Source: Prorocentrum cordatum
Lineage: Eukaryota > Sar > Dinophyceae > Prorocentrales > Prorocentraceae
NCBI GenBank assembly: GCA_963575745.1
Contig: CAUYUJ010000665.1
Location: 81,501-110,874 of the forward strand
DNA: 29,374 bases
Reading direction: 5' to 3'
The notes beneath the pieces were generated by a model. That model made no database searches, was not told the origin of the DNA, and was given only the letters and a program-made list of their open reading frames with translations. Below, piece after piece: positions 9,301-21,208 of the stretch. The translations under genes and the position numbers were made by a program. The number at the start of each line of letters is the position of its first letter. The stretch's first letter is position 1.

Positions 9301-9660
9301 CAAAAAATAATTCGCGCGCGCATCGCGCGCATGGATTCTAGCGCAGACGCCCCCGATTGCAAACTCGAATCAGAACGAAGAGGGGGGCGCCCTCGAAGAC
9401 GACGACGCAGAGGACGGCCGCGACAGCGGTGACAACGACCGACGACAACGCCCGGCCTTCGGCTCCCACTTGTCGTCTGGAGCCGACGCTGGAGCTGTTC
9501 GCACGTTGCTGATACGGTCGTCGCTGAACTGTACCCCTGTTTTCTGTTCCACCTCCAGTGTCTCCATGTCCTCGCCCCCCTTCTTCGCCTCGTCCTCTAC
9601 CTCTTCCCCACCCTCTCCTCTTCTCTATCCTTCTGCGTCTTCCTCCTCATCTTCCTGCTT
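9301..9660. other. Unrecognised stretch; weak minus-strand frame
   Basis: A 65-codon minus frame (9567-9370) starts METLEVEQKTGVQFSDDRI and looks less repetitive than its surroundings. It has no recognisable domain and becomes Ser/Arg-rich. It could be an extra lipase exon or chance, and I do not call it. Confidence 0.25.
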
Positions 9661-9721
9661 TCCTCCTCCTCCTCCTCCTCCTCCTCCTCCTCCTCCTCCT
9701 CCTCCTCCTCCTCCTCCTCCT
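9661..9721. repeat. CCT microsatellite
   Basis: About 20 pure CCT triplets, pyrimidine on the plus strand like the other tracts in the left third of the window. Confidence 0.97.
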
Positions 9722-10591
9722 GTGTCGACCCCTAGGCCTGCGAATGCTGTCTGAGGTGGTCGCGAACTTGCGGCGGCCAGCATGCGGGCCTCTCCGCCGA
9801 AGGGACTGGCACCAGTCCGTCGGGCCCGACAAAAAAATGGTCGCGGGAGAGGCGCCCCTCCCCCATGGGAGGCGCTCGGGGGCGGCACACGCGCATGCCA
9901 AGGTCAGGGCCCGCGGGGCCGCCGAAAAGCGTCGCGAGCCTCAGAGAACGTGGGCAAGGGCGTCGACTCGCAACTTTCCGCCGCGATCATAAAGTTCGGC
10001 CTTGCCGCCCCTCTCCCCCACTCTCTGGCCGGGGATAGTTAAGTATCGGTCGTGAAAGGGGGGGGTAGCCTATTATTTGGGGGGCGGTGACGCCTGCCTC
10101 CCGACCGCGTCGTGAGCAGTCGCCGCACCCGTCGTGCACCCGGCCCGCCCATGGGCGGGGGGACCCCGCGTGCACGTCGAAGGGGGGTGCCTCTCACTCG
10201 CGGAGGTCCGCAGCGGGCCTCGTCGACTGGCAACAGGGCCGCAAGGGAGCCCCCAAGGGGGGTGGCCCAAGAGTGCGTGCCAATCGGCGTCGGCCCCCAA
10301 AAGCCTGCGAAAGCGGCCCCGAGAGTGCAAGTCCGCGGGCGTCAGCTTTCAAGTGGCACCAAGATGGGTCCAAGATACCTCAAGATGACGCAGAGGACAA
10401 GACAGCCCAAGATGGCTCAAGAAAGCCGAGTGGACTGCAAGGACACCTCAACAGTTTGAAAACAAATCTTGGGAGTGGCATGTTTTGTTTAGCGTCGCCC
10501 TCAACATCTCTACCGACTGTTTCTCGCCCACTCGAGCTTCACGTGGCAGTTAGAGACAACTGCCGCCACCAGGCAGATTCCAGATCCTCAC
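9722..10591. other. Intron 5' part, no gene supported
   Basis: Contains a G-rich segment at 10046-10085 (TCGGTCGTGAAAGGGGGG) that resembles one end of family A, without a detectable partner. From 10360 to 10450 CAAGATG-type words recur. A 179-codon plus frame here has no recognisable domain. Confidence 0.35.
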
Positions 10592-11416
10592 TGGCGCACA
10601 GGCGAACGACACCGATACTGCTGTAAGCGTCGGCGGAGTGCAGAAAGCGGCTAGATAAAAATATGTTCCGAGACCCCACGCGCCCCCAGAGGCAGAGATG
10701 GCGTAGCGGTACTCATCGAGAATGCCCAGCTGCTGCATTGCCTGGTAATAACCTATCTCCTCAACCGCACTTTTGGTGCCTGCTCCGAACATAACGAGCG
10801 CGGCGTTGGGTTTCTCCATGACCTCGGGCACCTGCATCTCTGGAAATCCTGTGACGCCTCGCGCTGACTCCCACACGTGAGCCCCCAAAGGAACTGGAGT
10901 CGGAGCCGGAGTCGGAGCCGGAGTCGGAGCCGGAGGCGGAGCCGGAGGCGGAGCCGGAGTTGCAGCCAGAGGCGGGGCTGGAGTCGGAGCCGAAGTCGGA
11001 GCGGGCCACCACCACCGCTTCTCCTCTGCTCGCATTACGGCTTCATGCTTATTGCCCGCCTGGCCCTGCACCAGCGAACTGCCAGAGCCAGACACTGGGT
11101 CCAGGTCGATTCCTTGGTTGCGCGCCATGACGCCTCGCACTGACTCCCAGACGGAAGCCTCATCCCTTCCAGAAACGGAAGGCAACGCAATCGGATTTGG
11201 AGCTGGCCACTGCCAGTTCCCATCTGCTCGCATTACAGCCTGACGCTTATTGCCTATCTGGCTCTCTGCAGAGTCTCTGCCGAAGCCCGACCCCAAATCA
11301 AGATTCGCTCTGCTGGGCACCGTGTTAGCCGCCCTTGCCGCGATGGCACAGAGCAGGCAGGCCCGAGCGCAGGGCGCGACCATGAGTAGTTCGTTGACAG
11401 GTGGACGTGGAGCCAT
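10592..11416 (-). CDS. Patatin/cPLA2-like lipase, exon 1 (N-terminal half with nucleophile)
   Basis: The exon has 275 codons. ATG at 11416-11414 is preceded by an in-frame TGA four codons upstream, so it is the first usable start. Residues ~9-29 are hydrophobic (LLMVAPCARACLLCAIAARA), a possible signal peptide or anchor. Two copies of a ~60-residue module follow, each with GNK(R/H)(Q/E)AVMRA, WPAP and VWES(V/A)RGV. The second copy is split by a Pro/Ala repeat (PAPTPAP-type). The lipase domain starts at ~200: GAGTKS (~211-216) is the oxyanion loop, and SASGGAW holds the likely nucleophile Ser (~243), matching the family pattern SGGSW after LG(I/L)LD. Serine lipase or phospholipase activity is inferred. 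Where the exon ends (10592 or 10619) is uncertain. Confidence 0.85.
10880..11003 (-). repeat. In-frame hexanucleotide-like repeat coding Pro/Ala
   Basis: GGAGTCGGAGCC-type units on the plus strand read PAPTPAP on the gene strand. Length is a multiple of three throughout, so the frame is kept. It acts as a linker inside the second N-terminal module and is likely length-variable between alleles. Confidence 0.85.
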
Positions 11417-11447
11417 ATTTCCCAATCATTGTACTCTGGGCTTCGAG

Positions 11448-11463
11448 TGATGCCTGTGAGACA
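11448..11463 (-). promoter_or_regulatory. Candidate 3' splice (possibly trans-splice) acceptor upstream of lipase ATG
   Basis: On the gene strand GTTGTCTCACAG/GC lies about 38 nt before the ATG and ends in AG after a mixed pyrimidine stretch. Dinoflagellate mRNAs commonly receive a spliced leader at such sites (established knowledge). The placement here is inference from position and sequence only. Confidence 0.35.
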
Positions 11464-11469
11464 ACGGCC

Positions 11470-11504
11470 GCGAAACACACACACACACATACACACACAC
11501 ATGT
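11470..11504. repeat. CA microsatellite
   Basis: CA dinucleotides just upstream of the lipase start, TG on the gene strand. Confidence 0.9.
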
Positions 11505-11567
11505 ATTTGTTTCCTCGGCGAGCGTGCGCTCTGCATCGCGCTGGTAACAGTTAGGCAGCGCGCACAC

Positions 11568-11645
11568 CCACACACAAACAAACAAACAAACGAACGAACA
11601 AACAAACAAACAAACAACCAAACGAACAAACAAACAAACAAACTC
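11568..11645. repeat. CAAA tetranucleotide tract
   Basis: CAAA units with occasional CGAA changes; on the gene strand TTTG repeats about 150-230 bp upstream of the lipase ATG. Dinoflagellate promoters lack TATA boxes and T-rich motifs have been proposed instead, so a promoter role is possible but not shown. Confidence 0.92.
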
Positions 11646-12365
11646 ACTCAAGCGTGCATAGACATTTGCGTAAGCGCTCGCACACATCTGGAAAAGTGTA
11701 CGGGTGGAGGTAGACTGACCACACACAGACGGGACTATGCCCCGCATCATGGGACGACCCGAGAAACACCGGTGACTGGGACGGTCGGGACCAAGGCTGG
11801 ACGAAAAACTGGCGGCGACGGAACACAGGGACAATCGTTGGCAAGAGACCCACGAAGAGAAACTGCAGCATCGGAGAAGAGCAGGGCCAAGAAGAGTCGG
11901 GGACGGTCGGGAACAGGGAGACACCGGCGGATAAGGGGTGCGCCGAAATTAACCCGAATCACTGGGGCCACGAAACGTGAGAGGGGTGTGCCGGCATTGG
12001 CCCGCAACCGTCGGTGAAACCCACTGAGGCCCTCGGCTGAGCCCCCAGTGGGGCCACGACGCGTGAAATTGGCACGAAACCTTGGGCCTGTATGCGACCC
12101 CATACAGCTCCCATGGGCCCTGTATGGGACCCGGTACAGATCCCATACGGCCTCGCAAGGGCAACCCGAGCAACGCCCAGGCGCCTCGCAGCAGCCCCGA
12201 AGGGAGGGACCCCCGAGCAACGCCACAGAGGCCCTGCGGGGCCCCCACAGGGGCTCGGCGAGGCCCCGTGGCATTGCTCGGGGGAGGGCCCCTGCAGGGC
12301 CCCTGCGTGGCCCCGTGGCATTGCTCGGGGAAGGGAGGGGTCGAGCAACAAGCCCAGTAGTGTCC
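11646..12365. other. Lipase 5' flank and G/C-rich repeats, no gene supported
   Basis: 11650-12000 is unremarkable mixed sequence. From 12070 to 12340 words such as CCCCGTGGCATTGCTCGGGG (twice, 12264 and 12311) and GGGCCCCTGC repeat. The long minus-strand frame crossing here continues into the 21-bp minisatellite and is not convincing as a gene. Confidence 0.4.
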
Positions 12366-12371
12366 TCGTGA

Positions 12372-12406
<35 letters not shown>

Positions 12407-12430
12407 AACAACAACAACAGCAACAGCAAT

Positions 12431-12467
<37 letters not shown>

Positions 12468-12475
12468 ACAATCGC
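12366..12475. repeat. AAC/CAG mixed triplet tract
   Basis: AAC triplets with AGC interruptions. It opens the first composite repeat (see 12476-14347). Confidence 0.95.
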
Positions 12476-14347
<1,872 letters not shown>

Positions 14348-14587
14348 GACCGTTCGCCCTTACATGCTCGAGTGTCCAATGACGCGTATTTCCCAAACCC
14401 TCGATACCCTCCCTCTTCGTCTTCGATCAAACCCCTTTTGGGTGGTATACCGTTCTTCCCTGCAGGCCGGGCCCCGGCAAGCGGCGGGGCGGCCGCGGAC
14501 CGTCGGCCTGGCCAGCGGCAGCGCTGATCGGCGGGGCGGCCGCGGACCGTCGACCCGACCCCAAGAGGGACGGACAGGGGACCGACC

Positions 14588-14638
<51 letters not shown>

Positions 14639-15346
14639 AGTGAAAGCGAGAGCGAGAGAGAACGACAGCAGGGCCACGAAATGCACGAAGTAGGCCACGA
14701 AGGGCGACAGCGGGGACACGAAGAAGGGAATGCGTATGGGGCCACGAAAAGCGCGAACGAGCGGGGGCCACGAAGGGCAGATAATGCGGGGCCACTGAAG
14801 GCAACTATGGGGCCACTGAGGGTAGCAACTGGGCCACGCAGGACAGCGAGGGGGACACAAATGGCGACAGCGGGGCCACGAAGGGCAGGTGCGACTCCTA
14901 GGTGCCTGGGTGTCGGGAGCGCTGCGCTTGGGCAAATTGCAAGAAATTCCAACGCAAGGCCATTCTTCAGTAAATTGCAGGCAAGTCTCCAGCGAGCGCG
15001 ACTCCAGAGCGCCGGGAGAGCGATTCCTGAATAAATTGTAAGGAAGTCCTAAGCGAGAGCGCGATTCCTGAATAAAATGCTGGGAAGTCTTGGGCGGGAG
15101 CGGGGGTCCTGGCTAAATTGTAGGGAAGTCTCAGGCGGGAGCCGTTGTTGTTGTAACCCGGGGGCCTGGGGACAATTTGAGCAGGAAGATTTTCCGTGTC
15201 AAAAAACAGGGTGCGAACGTCGAAGGGCACACTCTGATTGACAAAAAGCAGCATGCACCGGTGAGGGGGATCAACAATAACTATTCTTCAGGGGTGAGAA
15301 TTCAACAACAGCAACAACAACAATAGCAACAACAACAACAACAACT

Positions 15347-15386
<40 letters not shown>
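14348..15386. repeat. Composite repeat unit 2, shortened
   Basis: Module A (14348-14585) is nearly identical to 12482-12720, followed by a longer GAC tract (14588-14635), a much shorter 21-bp array (14690-14890), the ~40-bp array (14895-15150), module B (15150-15300) and AAC (15302-15386). The minisatellite has about 200 bp here against ~830 bp in unit 1, so copies differ by array length. Confidence 0.9.
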
Positions 15387-15675
15387 CGGAAAGGCGTGCA
15401 CTCTGGCCCCGGTCAAGGCCGGAGCCTCTGTTGTCATTCCGCCGGTGGACGGGCGCACACTCCGGCCCCGTGTGTCTGTTGGCCTGAGACGCTGTGTGAC
15501 GACGACTTCTCCGGCCCTGCGAGAAGCCATCTGCGACGGTTTCGCGCCGCGGTGGGCAAACGTACACTCCGGCCCCGTATGCCCCGTCATCTGTGCTGTT
15601 CCCTCCACAGAAAACGCCTTCCGTGCGCTACCCCTTTCTCCGGCCCTGTGTGCAGCTTAGACACCCTCAGGGCCC
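15387..15675. repeat. CTCCGGCCC-containing repeats
   Basis: ACACTCCGGCCCCGT or TTCTCCGGCCCTG recurs at about 15399, 15458, 15508, 15566 and 15640, spaced roughly 50-75 bp. Similar words reappear at 18040-18100. No gene recognised. Confidence 0.65.
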
Positions 15676-15687
15676 TCACGACGACGA

Positions 15688-15720
<33 letters not shown>

Positions 15721-15721
15721 G
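15676..15721. repeat. GAC microsatellite
   Basis: GAC triplets with one GGC interruption, directly before the ATCCTGAGGA array. Confidence 0.93.
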
Positions 15722-18010
15722 GATCCTGAGGAGTCCCCGGGATCCCTGAGGAGTCCTGAGGTGTCCTTATGAGTCTTGGGGGCCTTGAAGAATTCGAAGG
15801 TATCCCAAGGAACCCTGAGCAGGCCCGCAAGATCCTGAGCAACCCTGGCGAGATCGTGAATAATGCTTGGGGAATCCAAAGGATTTCTGTGACGTCATGA
15901 GGAGTCCTGGGCTCTCGGGAAGAATCCTCAGGAATCCTGATGGATCCTGTCGAATCCTGGCGAATCCTGAGGGGTCCTGATGAGTCCTAGGGGATCCTGA
16001 GGAGTCCTTGTGTCCTGAGGATTCCTATGCAATTCTGAAGAATGCTCAGGGGTCATGAGACATCCTGAAGGGCTGAGGGGTGCCCAGAGAGGATCCTGAG
16101 GAATGCTGTGGGATCGCAAGGAGCCTTCAAGCATCCTGGAGAACCTTGCAGGAGGATCCTGAGACATCAGTGTGGACCCTGAGGAGGAAGCCATCGGACT
16201 CTTTGGAAGGGGGGGGCGGTCCTGGTAAACCCTGAGGAGTCAATGGGGGCCCTGAAAAATCCTGACGTGTCCTGAGGAGTCCTTGGGTGTACTGAAGAAT
16301 TCTCAGATATCCGGAGGAATCCTGAGCAGCCCCTCGGGGTCCTGAGAAAGCCTGGGGAGATCCTGAAGAACCTTTGGGGGTCCCACGGGTTCCTGTGGGA
16401 TCCTGAAGAATCCTAGGGACTCGGGAGGAATCCGGAGGAATCTTGAAGGGTCCAAAGGAATCCTAGCGAGTCCTGAGGAGTCCTGATGAGAGCCCAGAGG
16501 AAGCCTAGGGGATCCTGAGGAATCCTTGTGGGTCGTGGGGAATCCTGGGTTGTCCTGACGAATGCGAAAGAGTCCTCAGGAATCCTGAGGGGCACCCTGA
16601 GGGGATCCTGAGGAATCCTTAGGGCTCCTTCGGAGCCTTCAGGCATCCTGAGGAACCTTGGGGGATCCGAAGGAATCATCGTGGATCCTGAAAAGGAATA
16701 CATCGGACTCTTTTGGAACGGGGGGGTCCTGGGGAGTCCTGAGTAGTCCTGAGGTGTCCTGAAGAATCCTGACGAATCCAAAAGAATCCTGATGAGCCCA
16801 GAAGAAGCCTAGGGGATCCGGAGGAATCCTATGTCCTGGGGATTTCTGACGAGCCCAGCGGAATCCTGAGAAACCCGAAGGAGATCCCGAAGAATCCTTT
16901 GGGGTCCCAAGGGTTCCTGTGGGATCATGAGGAACCCTGGGGCCTCGGGACGAATCCTGAGGGATCCTGAAGAATCCTGACGAATCCTGAGGAGTCCTGA
17001 TGAGTCCAGAGGAAGCCTTGGGGATCCTGATGGATCCTGCGGAATCCTGAAGAATGCTAAGGAGTCCTGAGGAATCCTGAAGGGTACCCAAAAGGGATCC
17101 CGAGGAATCCTTGGGAAACCCAAAGAGGCCCTCAGCATCCTGACGAATCTTCGGGGATCCTGAAGAATCGCTTTGGATCCTGACGAAGAATCCATCGGAC
17201 TCATTTGGAAGGGGGAAGGTCCTAAGGAGTTCTGAGGAATCCTGAGGAGTCCTGAGGAGTCCTGAAGAATCCTTGGGGGTCCTGAAGAATTCGAAGATAT
17301 CCTGAAGAATCCTGAGAAACCCAACGGAATCCTGAGAACCCCATGGGGAGATCCAGAAGAATCCTTGGGGATCCCCAGGATTCCTGCGGGATCCTGAGGA
17401 ATCCATCCTTGGGACTCGGGAGGAGTCCTGAGGAACTGAAGGGTCCTGAAGAATCCTGACGAATCCGAAGGAATCCGGATGGGTCCAGAAGAAGCCTGGG
17501 GGATCCTAAGGAGTCCTTGTGGATCTTGAGGAATCCTTGGGAATCCTGAATAATGCTAAGGAATCCTGAGGAATCCTGGGGGGTACCCTGAGGGGATCCT
17601 GAGGAACCATGGGGAAACCTCTGGAGTCAGTAGGCGTCCTGAGGAGACATGGTGGATCCTGAGGAATCCTGAAGTGTCCTGAAAAATCCTTGGGGATCCT
17701 GAAGACTTCGAAGATACCCTGAAGAATCCTGAGGGGCCCAACGGAGTCCTGAGAACCCCATGGGGAGATACTGAAGAATCATTTGGGGTCCCAAAGACTC
17801 CTGCGGGATCCCAAGGAATCCTGGGGACTCCGGGAGGAGCCCGGGGAATCCTGGAGGATCGTGAAGAATCCTCGGGAGTCCCGCGGAATGGCTCCTGACG
17901 AATCCCGAAAATCGTGGGGGATCCTAGAGAATCCTTGGAGATCCTAAAAAGTCCAGAGGAGTCCTCAGGAATCCAAAGGAATCTGAAGGGATTCGCGGAC
18001 ATCCTGGGGA
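15722..18010. repeat. Degenerate ATCCTGAGGA array with ~500-bp higher-order period
   Basis: About 2.3 kb is built from words like GGAATCCTGA, GAGTCCTGA and GGATCCTGA with units of 9-12 bp. A landmark, CATCGGACTC followed by a G run, recurs at about 16193, 16702 and 17191, giving a higher-order period near 500 bp. Minus-strand frames of 120-255 codons (DSSGxxRTPQ-like protein) follow from the unit's lack of stops. Confidence 0.9.
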
Positions 18011-18163
18011 AACTTTTGGAAACGCGCCAAAAATTCCGACCCCTTTTCCGGCCCCGTGGGGCACCTTGCGCTGCCGCCCCAGTGCCAACCCCTTCTCCGG
18101 CCTGGTGGGGCAAGCCCTCGGTCGCTGGAGTTTTGCTTACCGTTACGGGTGTCAAAGCCTTAC
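18011..18163. other. Spacer with CTCCGGCC words
   Basis: Two TTTCCGGCCCCGTGGGG-like words resemble the 15400-15650 repeats. Leads into an AAC tract. Confidence 0.5.
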
Positions 18164-18190
18164 CGAACAACAGCAACAAAGACAACAAAG

Positions 18191-18249
<59 letters not shown>

Positions 18250-18285
18250 CAGTTTAAGATTGTTCGTTCTTATCTGCTCGCGTGA
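18164..18285. repeat. AAC tract plus start of module A
   Basis: AAC/CAA triplets (18170-18250) are followed by TTTAAGATTGTTCGTTCTTATCTGC-type sequence, the beginning of module A of the composite repeat, after which similarity is lost. It is a truncated fourth occurrence of the AAC/module A junction. Confidence 0.75.
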
Positions 18286-18400
18286 CATTCAATATGGCGG
18301 GTTCTCGTTTGTTCTGTTACCGGCCTCGTGACCCCCACATCCCCCCGGCACCGGGGGCGACCCCAGCAAGGCCATCCTGACCTGACCACAAACTGAGGAT
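18286..18400. repeat. Short duplicated segment (CAATATGGCGG...)
   Basis: CAATATGGCGGGTTCTCGTT through GCGACCCCAGCAA resembles 19436-19525 inside the satellite, so a ~90-bp non-satellite segment is shared by the edge and the interior of the array. Confidence 0.65.
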
Positions 18401-21159
18401 GTAGCTTACGGCGCTGGCTCTCAAAAAACAAGCTTTCGCGTGAGACATCCTCAGAAAAATGAGATGTTGCAGATCGGGCCTCGGATATCCAACATGGTGT
18501 GGAGAAGCGTTTCGCTTGAGACAGCCTCGCAACAAGGCGTTGTTGGAAGAGTTGCCTTACGACGCGAATTCTCAAACATGAAGCGTTCGCCTGAGACATC
18601 CTCAGAAAATTGAGATGTCGGAGATCGGGCGTCGGATATCAGGCATGGCGTGGAGGAGCGTTTCGCTTGAGACATCCTCGCAACAAGGCGTTGTTGGAAG
18701 AGTTGTCTTCTAACGTTGATGCTCAGGAATGAAGCGTTCGCCTGCGACATCCTCAGAAAGATTAGATGTTGGAGATCGGGCGTCGGATATCCAACATGGC
18801 GTGGAGGAGCGTTTCGCCTGAGACATCCTCAGAAGATGGGGATGTTGGAGGAGTTGTCTTACGGCGCTGCTTCTCAAACAGAAAACTTTCGCCTGCGACA
18901 TCCTCAGAAACATGAGATGTTGGAGATTGGGCGTCGGATACCCACCATGGTGTGGAGGAGCGCATCGCCTGAGGCATCCTCACAATATGGGGATGTTGGC
19001 GGAGTTGTTGCACGACCTCGATCCTCAAAAAGAAAGCTTTCGCCGGAGAAGTCATCGGAAAATTGAGATGCTGGAGATTGGGCGTCGGTTATCCGACATG
19101 GTCTGGACAAGCGTTTCGCCTAAAACATCCTGACAAAATGGGGATGTTGTAGGAGCTCGCTTACGACGTTGATCCTCAGAACGAAAGCTTTCGCCTGAGA
19201 CATCCTCGGAGAAATGAGATGTCGGAGATCGGGCGCCGGATATCCATCATGGTGTGGAGGAGCGTTTCGCCTGAGACATCCTCACAATAAAGAGGATGTT
19301 AGGGGATTTGTCTTACGGCGCTGGTTCTTCAAATTAAAGCTTTCGCCTGAAACATCCTCAAAAAATGAAATGTTGCAGATCGGGCGTCGGATATCCATTA
19401 TGACGTGGAGGAGCGCATCGCCTGAGACATCCTCCCAATATGGCGGATTCCCGTTTGTCCTGTCAGCAGCCTCTCGGTCCCCGGCTTCACCCATCACAGG
19501 GTGCGACCCCAGCAACACCTTCCACACTGCCACTGTCAAACGGAAAGACCTTACAATGACATCAACAGGAAATTGTCGCCTGAGACATCCTCAGAAAAAT
19601 GAACATGTTGGAGATCGGGCGTCGGACATTCAAGATGGCGTGGAGGAGCGTTTCGTTGCAGACATCCTCACACAATGGCGTTGTTGGAAGCATTATCTTA
19701 CGACGCGAATGCTCAAGCATGAGGCTTTCTCCTGAGCCATCCGCAGAACAATGAAGATGTTGGAGATCGGGCGTCGGATATCCAACATGGTATGGAGGAG
19801 CATTTCGCTTGAGACATCCTCACAAAGTGCCGTTGTTGAAAGAATTGTCGTACGAAGCGAGTTTTCAAACTTGAGGCTCTCGCCTGCGACATCCTCAGAA
19901 AAATGAGATGTTGGAGATCGGGCGTCGGATATCACACATGGTGTGGAGGAGCATTCCGCTTGAGACATCCTCGCAAAATGGCGTTGTTGGAAGAGTTGTC
20001 TTACGACGCGAATTTTCAAACATGAAGCGCTCGCCTGAGACATCCTCAGAAAATTGTGATGTTGGAGATCGGGCGTCGGACATCAGACATGGCGTGGAGG
20101 AGCGGTTCGCTTGAGAAATCCTCGCAACAAGGCATTGTTGGAAAGGTGGTCTTACGACACGAATTCTCAAACGTGAGGCTCTCGCCTGAGCCATCCGCAG
20201 AACAATGAAGATGTTGAGAGATCGGGCGTCTGGTATCCAGAATGGCGTGGGGATGCGTTACGCTTGACACATCCTCACAAAGTAAAGATGTTGGAGAAGT
20301 CGTTTTACAGCGTTGGTTCTCAAAATTGAAGCTACCGCCAGAGACATCTTCAGGAAATCGAGATGTTGGAGATCGGGCGTCGGGTATCCAGCATGGCGTA
20401 GAGGAACGTCTCGCCTGAGACATCCTCACAATATCTGGATATTGGAAGAGTTGTCTTACGACCCGAATTCTCAAATTGAAGCTTTCGCCTGATACACCCT
20501 CAGAGGTTGGAGGCCGGTCTTCGGATATTCAGCATTGCGTGTGTGGGGGGGGGAGGGGCGTTTCGCCTGAGACATCCTCACACAATGGGAATGGTGGAAG
20601 AGTTGATTTACGTCATTGGTTCACCTAGTAGTGAAGCTCTCGCTTGACACATCCCCAGGAAAACGATATGTTGTAGATCGGGCGTTGCTAGAAGACTTGT
20701 CTTACGACCCGAATTCTCAAAATGAAGCTTTCGCCTTGGACATCCTCAGAAACGTGAAAATGTTGGAGATCGGGCGTCCGACATCCAACACAGCGTGGGA
20801 GGGCGTTTCGCCTGAGACATCCTCACAAAGTGGCGATGTTGGACAAGTTGTTGTAGGACGCTTTGTTCTGAAAAAGAGAAGCGCTCGCCTTAGACATCAT
20901 CAGGAAATGAAAAGGATATCCAACATGGTGTGGAGGAGCGTTTCGCCTGAGACGCCATCGCACCATTGGGGTGCTGGCGGAGTTGTGTTACGACGTTGGT
21001 CCTCAGAAACACTTACCCGTTCGCTTAAGATGTATTTAGGAAGTTGAGATGTTGAACGTGGGCATTGGATATCAAACTCGGTGTGGCTGGACGTTTCGCT
21101 GCGGACATCCTCAGAAACATGTTCAGTAAGCTCCCGAACTCGACGCGCCTTCAAGAGCT
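18400..21159. repeat. 151-bp satellite array
   Basis: Around 18 tandem units are marked by GAGATCGGGCGTCGGATATC; the marker falls at about 18472, 18622, 18773, 18924, 19076, 19227 and 19378, a 150-152 bp period. Each unit contains CGCCTGAGACATCCTCA twice, so it is a dimer of ~75-bp half-units. Units grow more degenerate after 20480. Protein frames here are not genes. Confidence 0.93.
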
Positions 21160-21208
21160 GGGCTCTCGTCCGAGACATCCTCAGTGAGGATGTCTCGGAC
21201 AAGAGCCC
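21160..21208. repeat. Near-perfect hairpin at satellite end
   Basis: GGGCTCTCGTCCGAGACATC (continuing CTCA) is followed after almost no loop by its inverse, ending GACAAGAGCCC, with one mismatch in ~24 bp arms. It contains the satellite's GAGACATCCTCA word in both orientations and marks the right edge of the array. Confidence 0.9.

Larger units (their letters stand above)
2530..10591 (-). other. Large intron of the lipase gene (about 8.06 kb)
   Basis: The intron is inferred because the nucleophile half of the lipase ends near 10592 and the Asp half starts near 2529 on the same strand. The best donor is CCA/GTGAGG (intron first base 10591) and the acceptor is TTGCAG/CGA (last base 2530), both phase 0. 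A second phase-0 donor, GCA/GTATCG, lies at 10618. The span is filled with minisatellites, CT tracts, GC-rich sequence and TIR elements. Additional small exons inside cannot be excluded. Confidence 0.65.

Noticed and set aside
8390-9310. 306-codon Ser/Leu-rich plus frame
   Set aside because: It is a translation of the CT microsatellite.
9370-9567. 65-codon minus frame METLEVEQKTG... inside the lipase intron
   Set aside because: Composition is protein-like at its start, but no family was recognised and no paired splice sites were identified.
10410-10440. Partial match to the dinoflagellate spliced leader end (GGCTCAAG)
   Set aside because: Only the last ~9 bases agree, and the local sequence is rich in CAAGATG/CTCAAG words, so chance similarity is likely.
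16413-18248. Minus-strand frames of 120-255 codons with DSSG/RTPQD repeats
   Set aside because: Products of the ATCCTGAGGA-type array. Indels between units shift frames freely, which is not expected under coding constraint.
18400-21159. CRISPR-like repeat/spacer arrangement
   Set aside because: The whole 151-bp unit is conserved, so there are no unique spacers, no neighbouring cas genes, and the setting is eukaryotic. It is a satellite.
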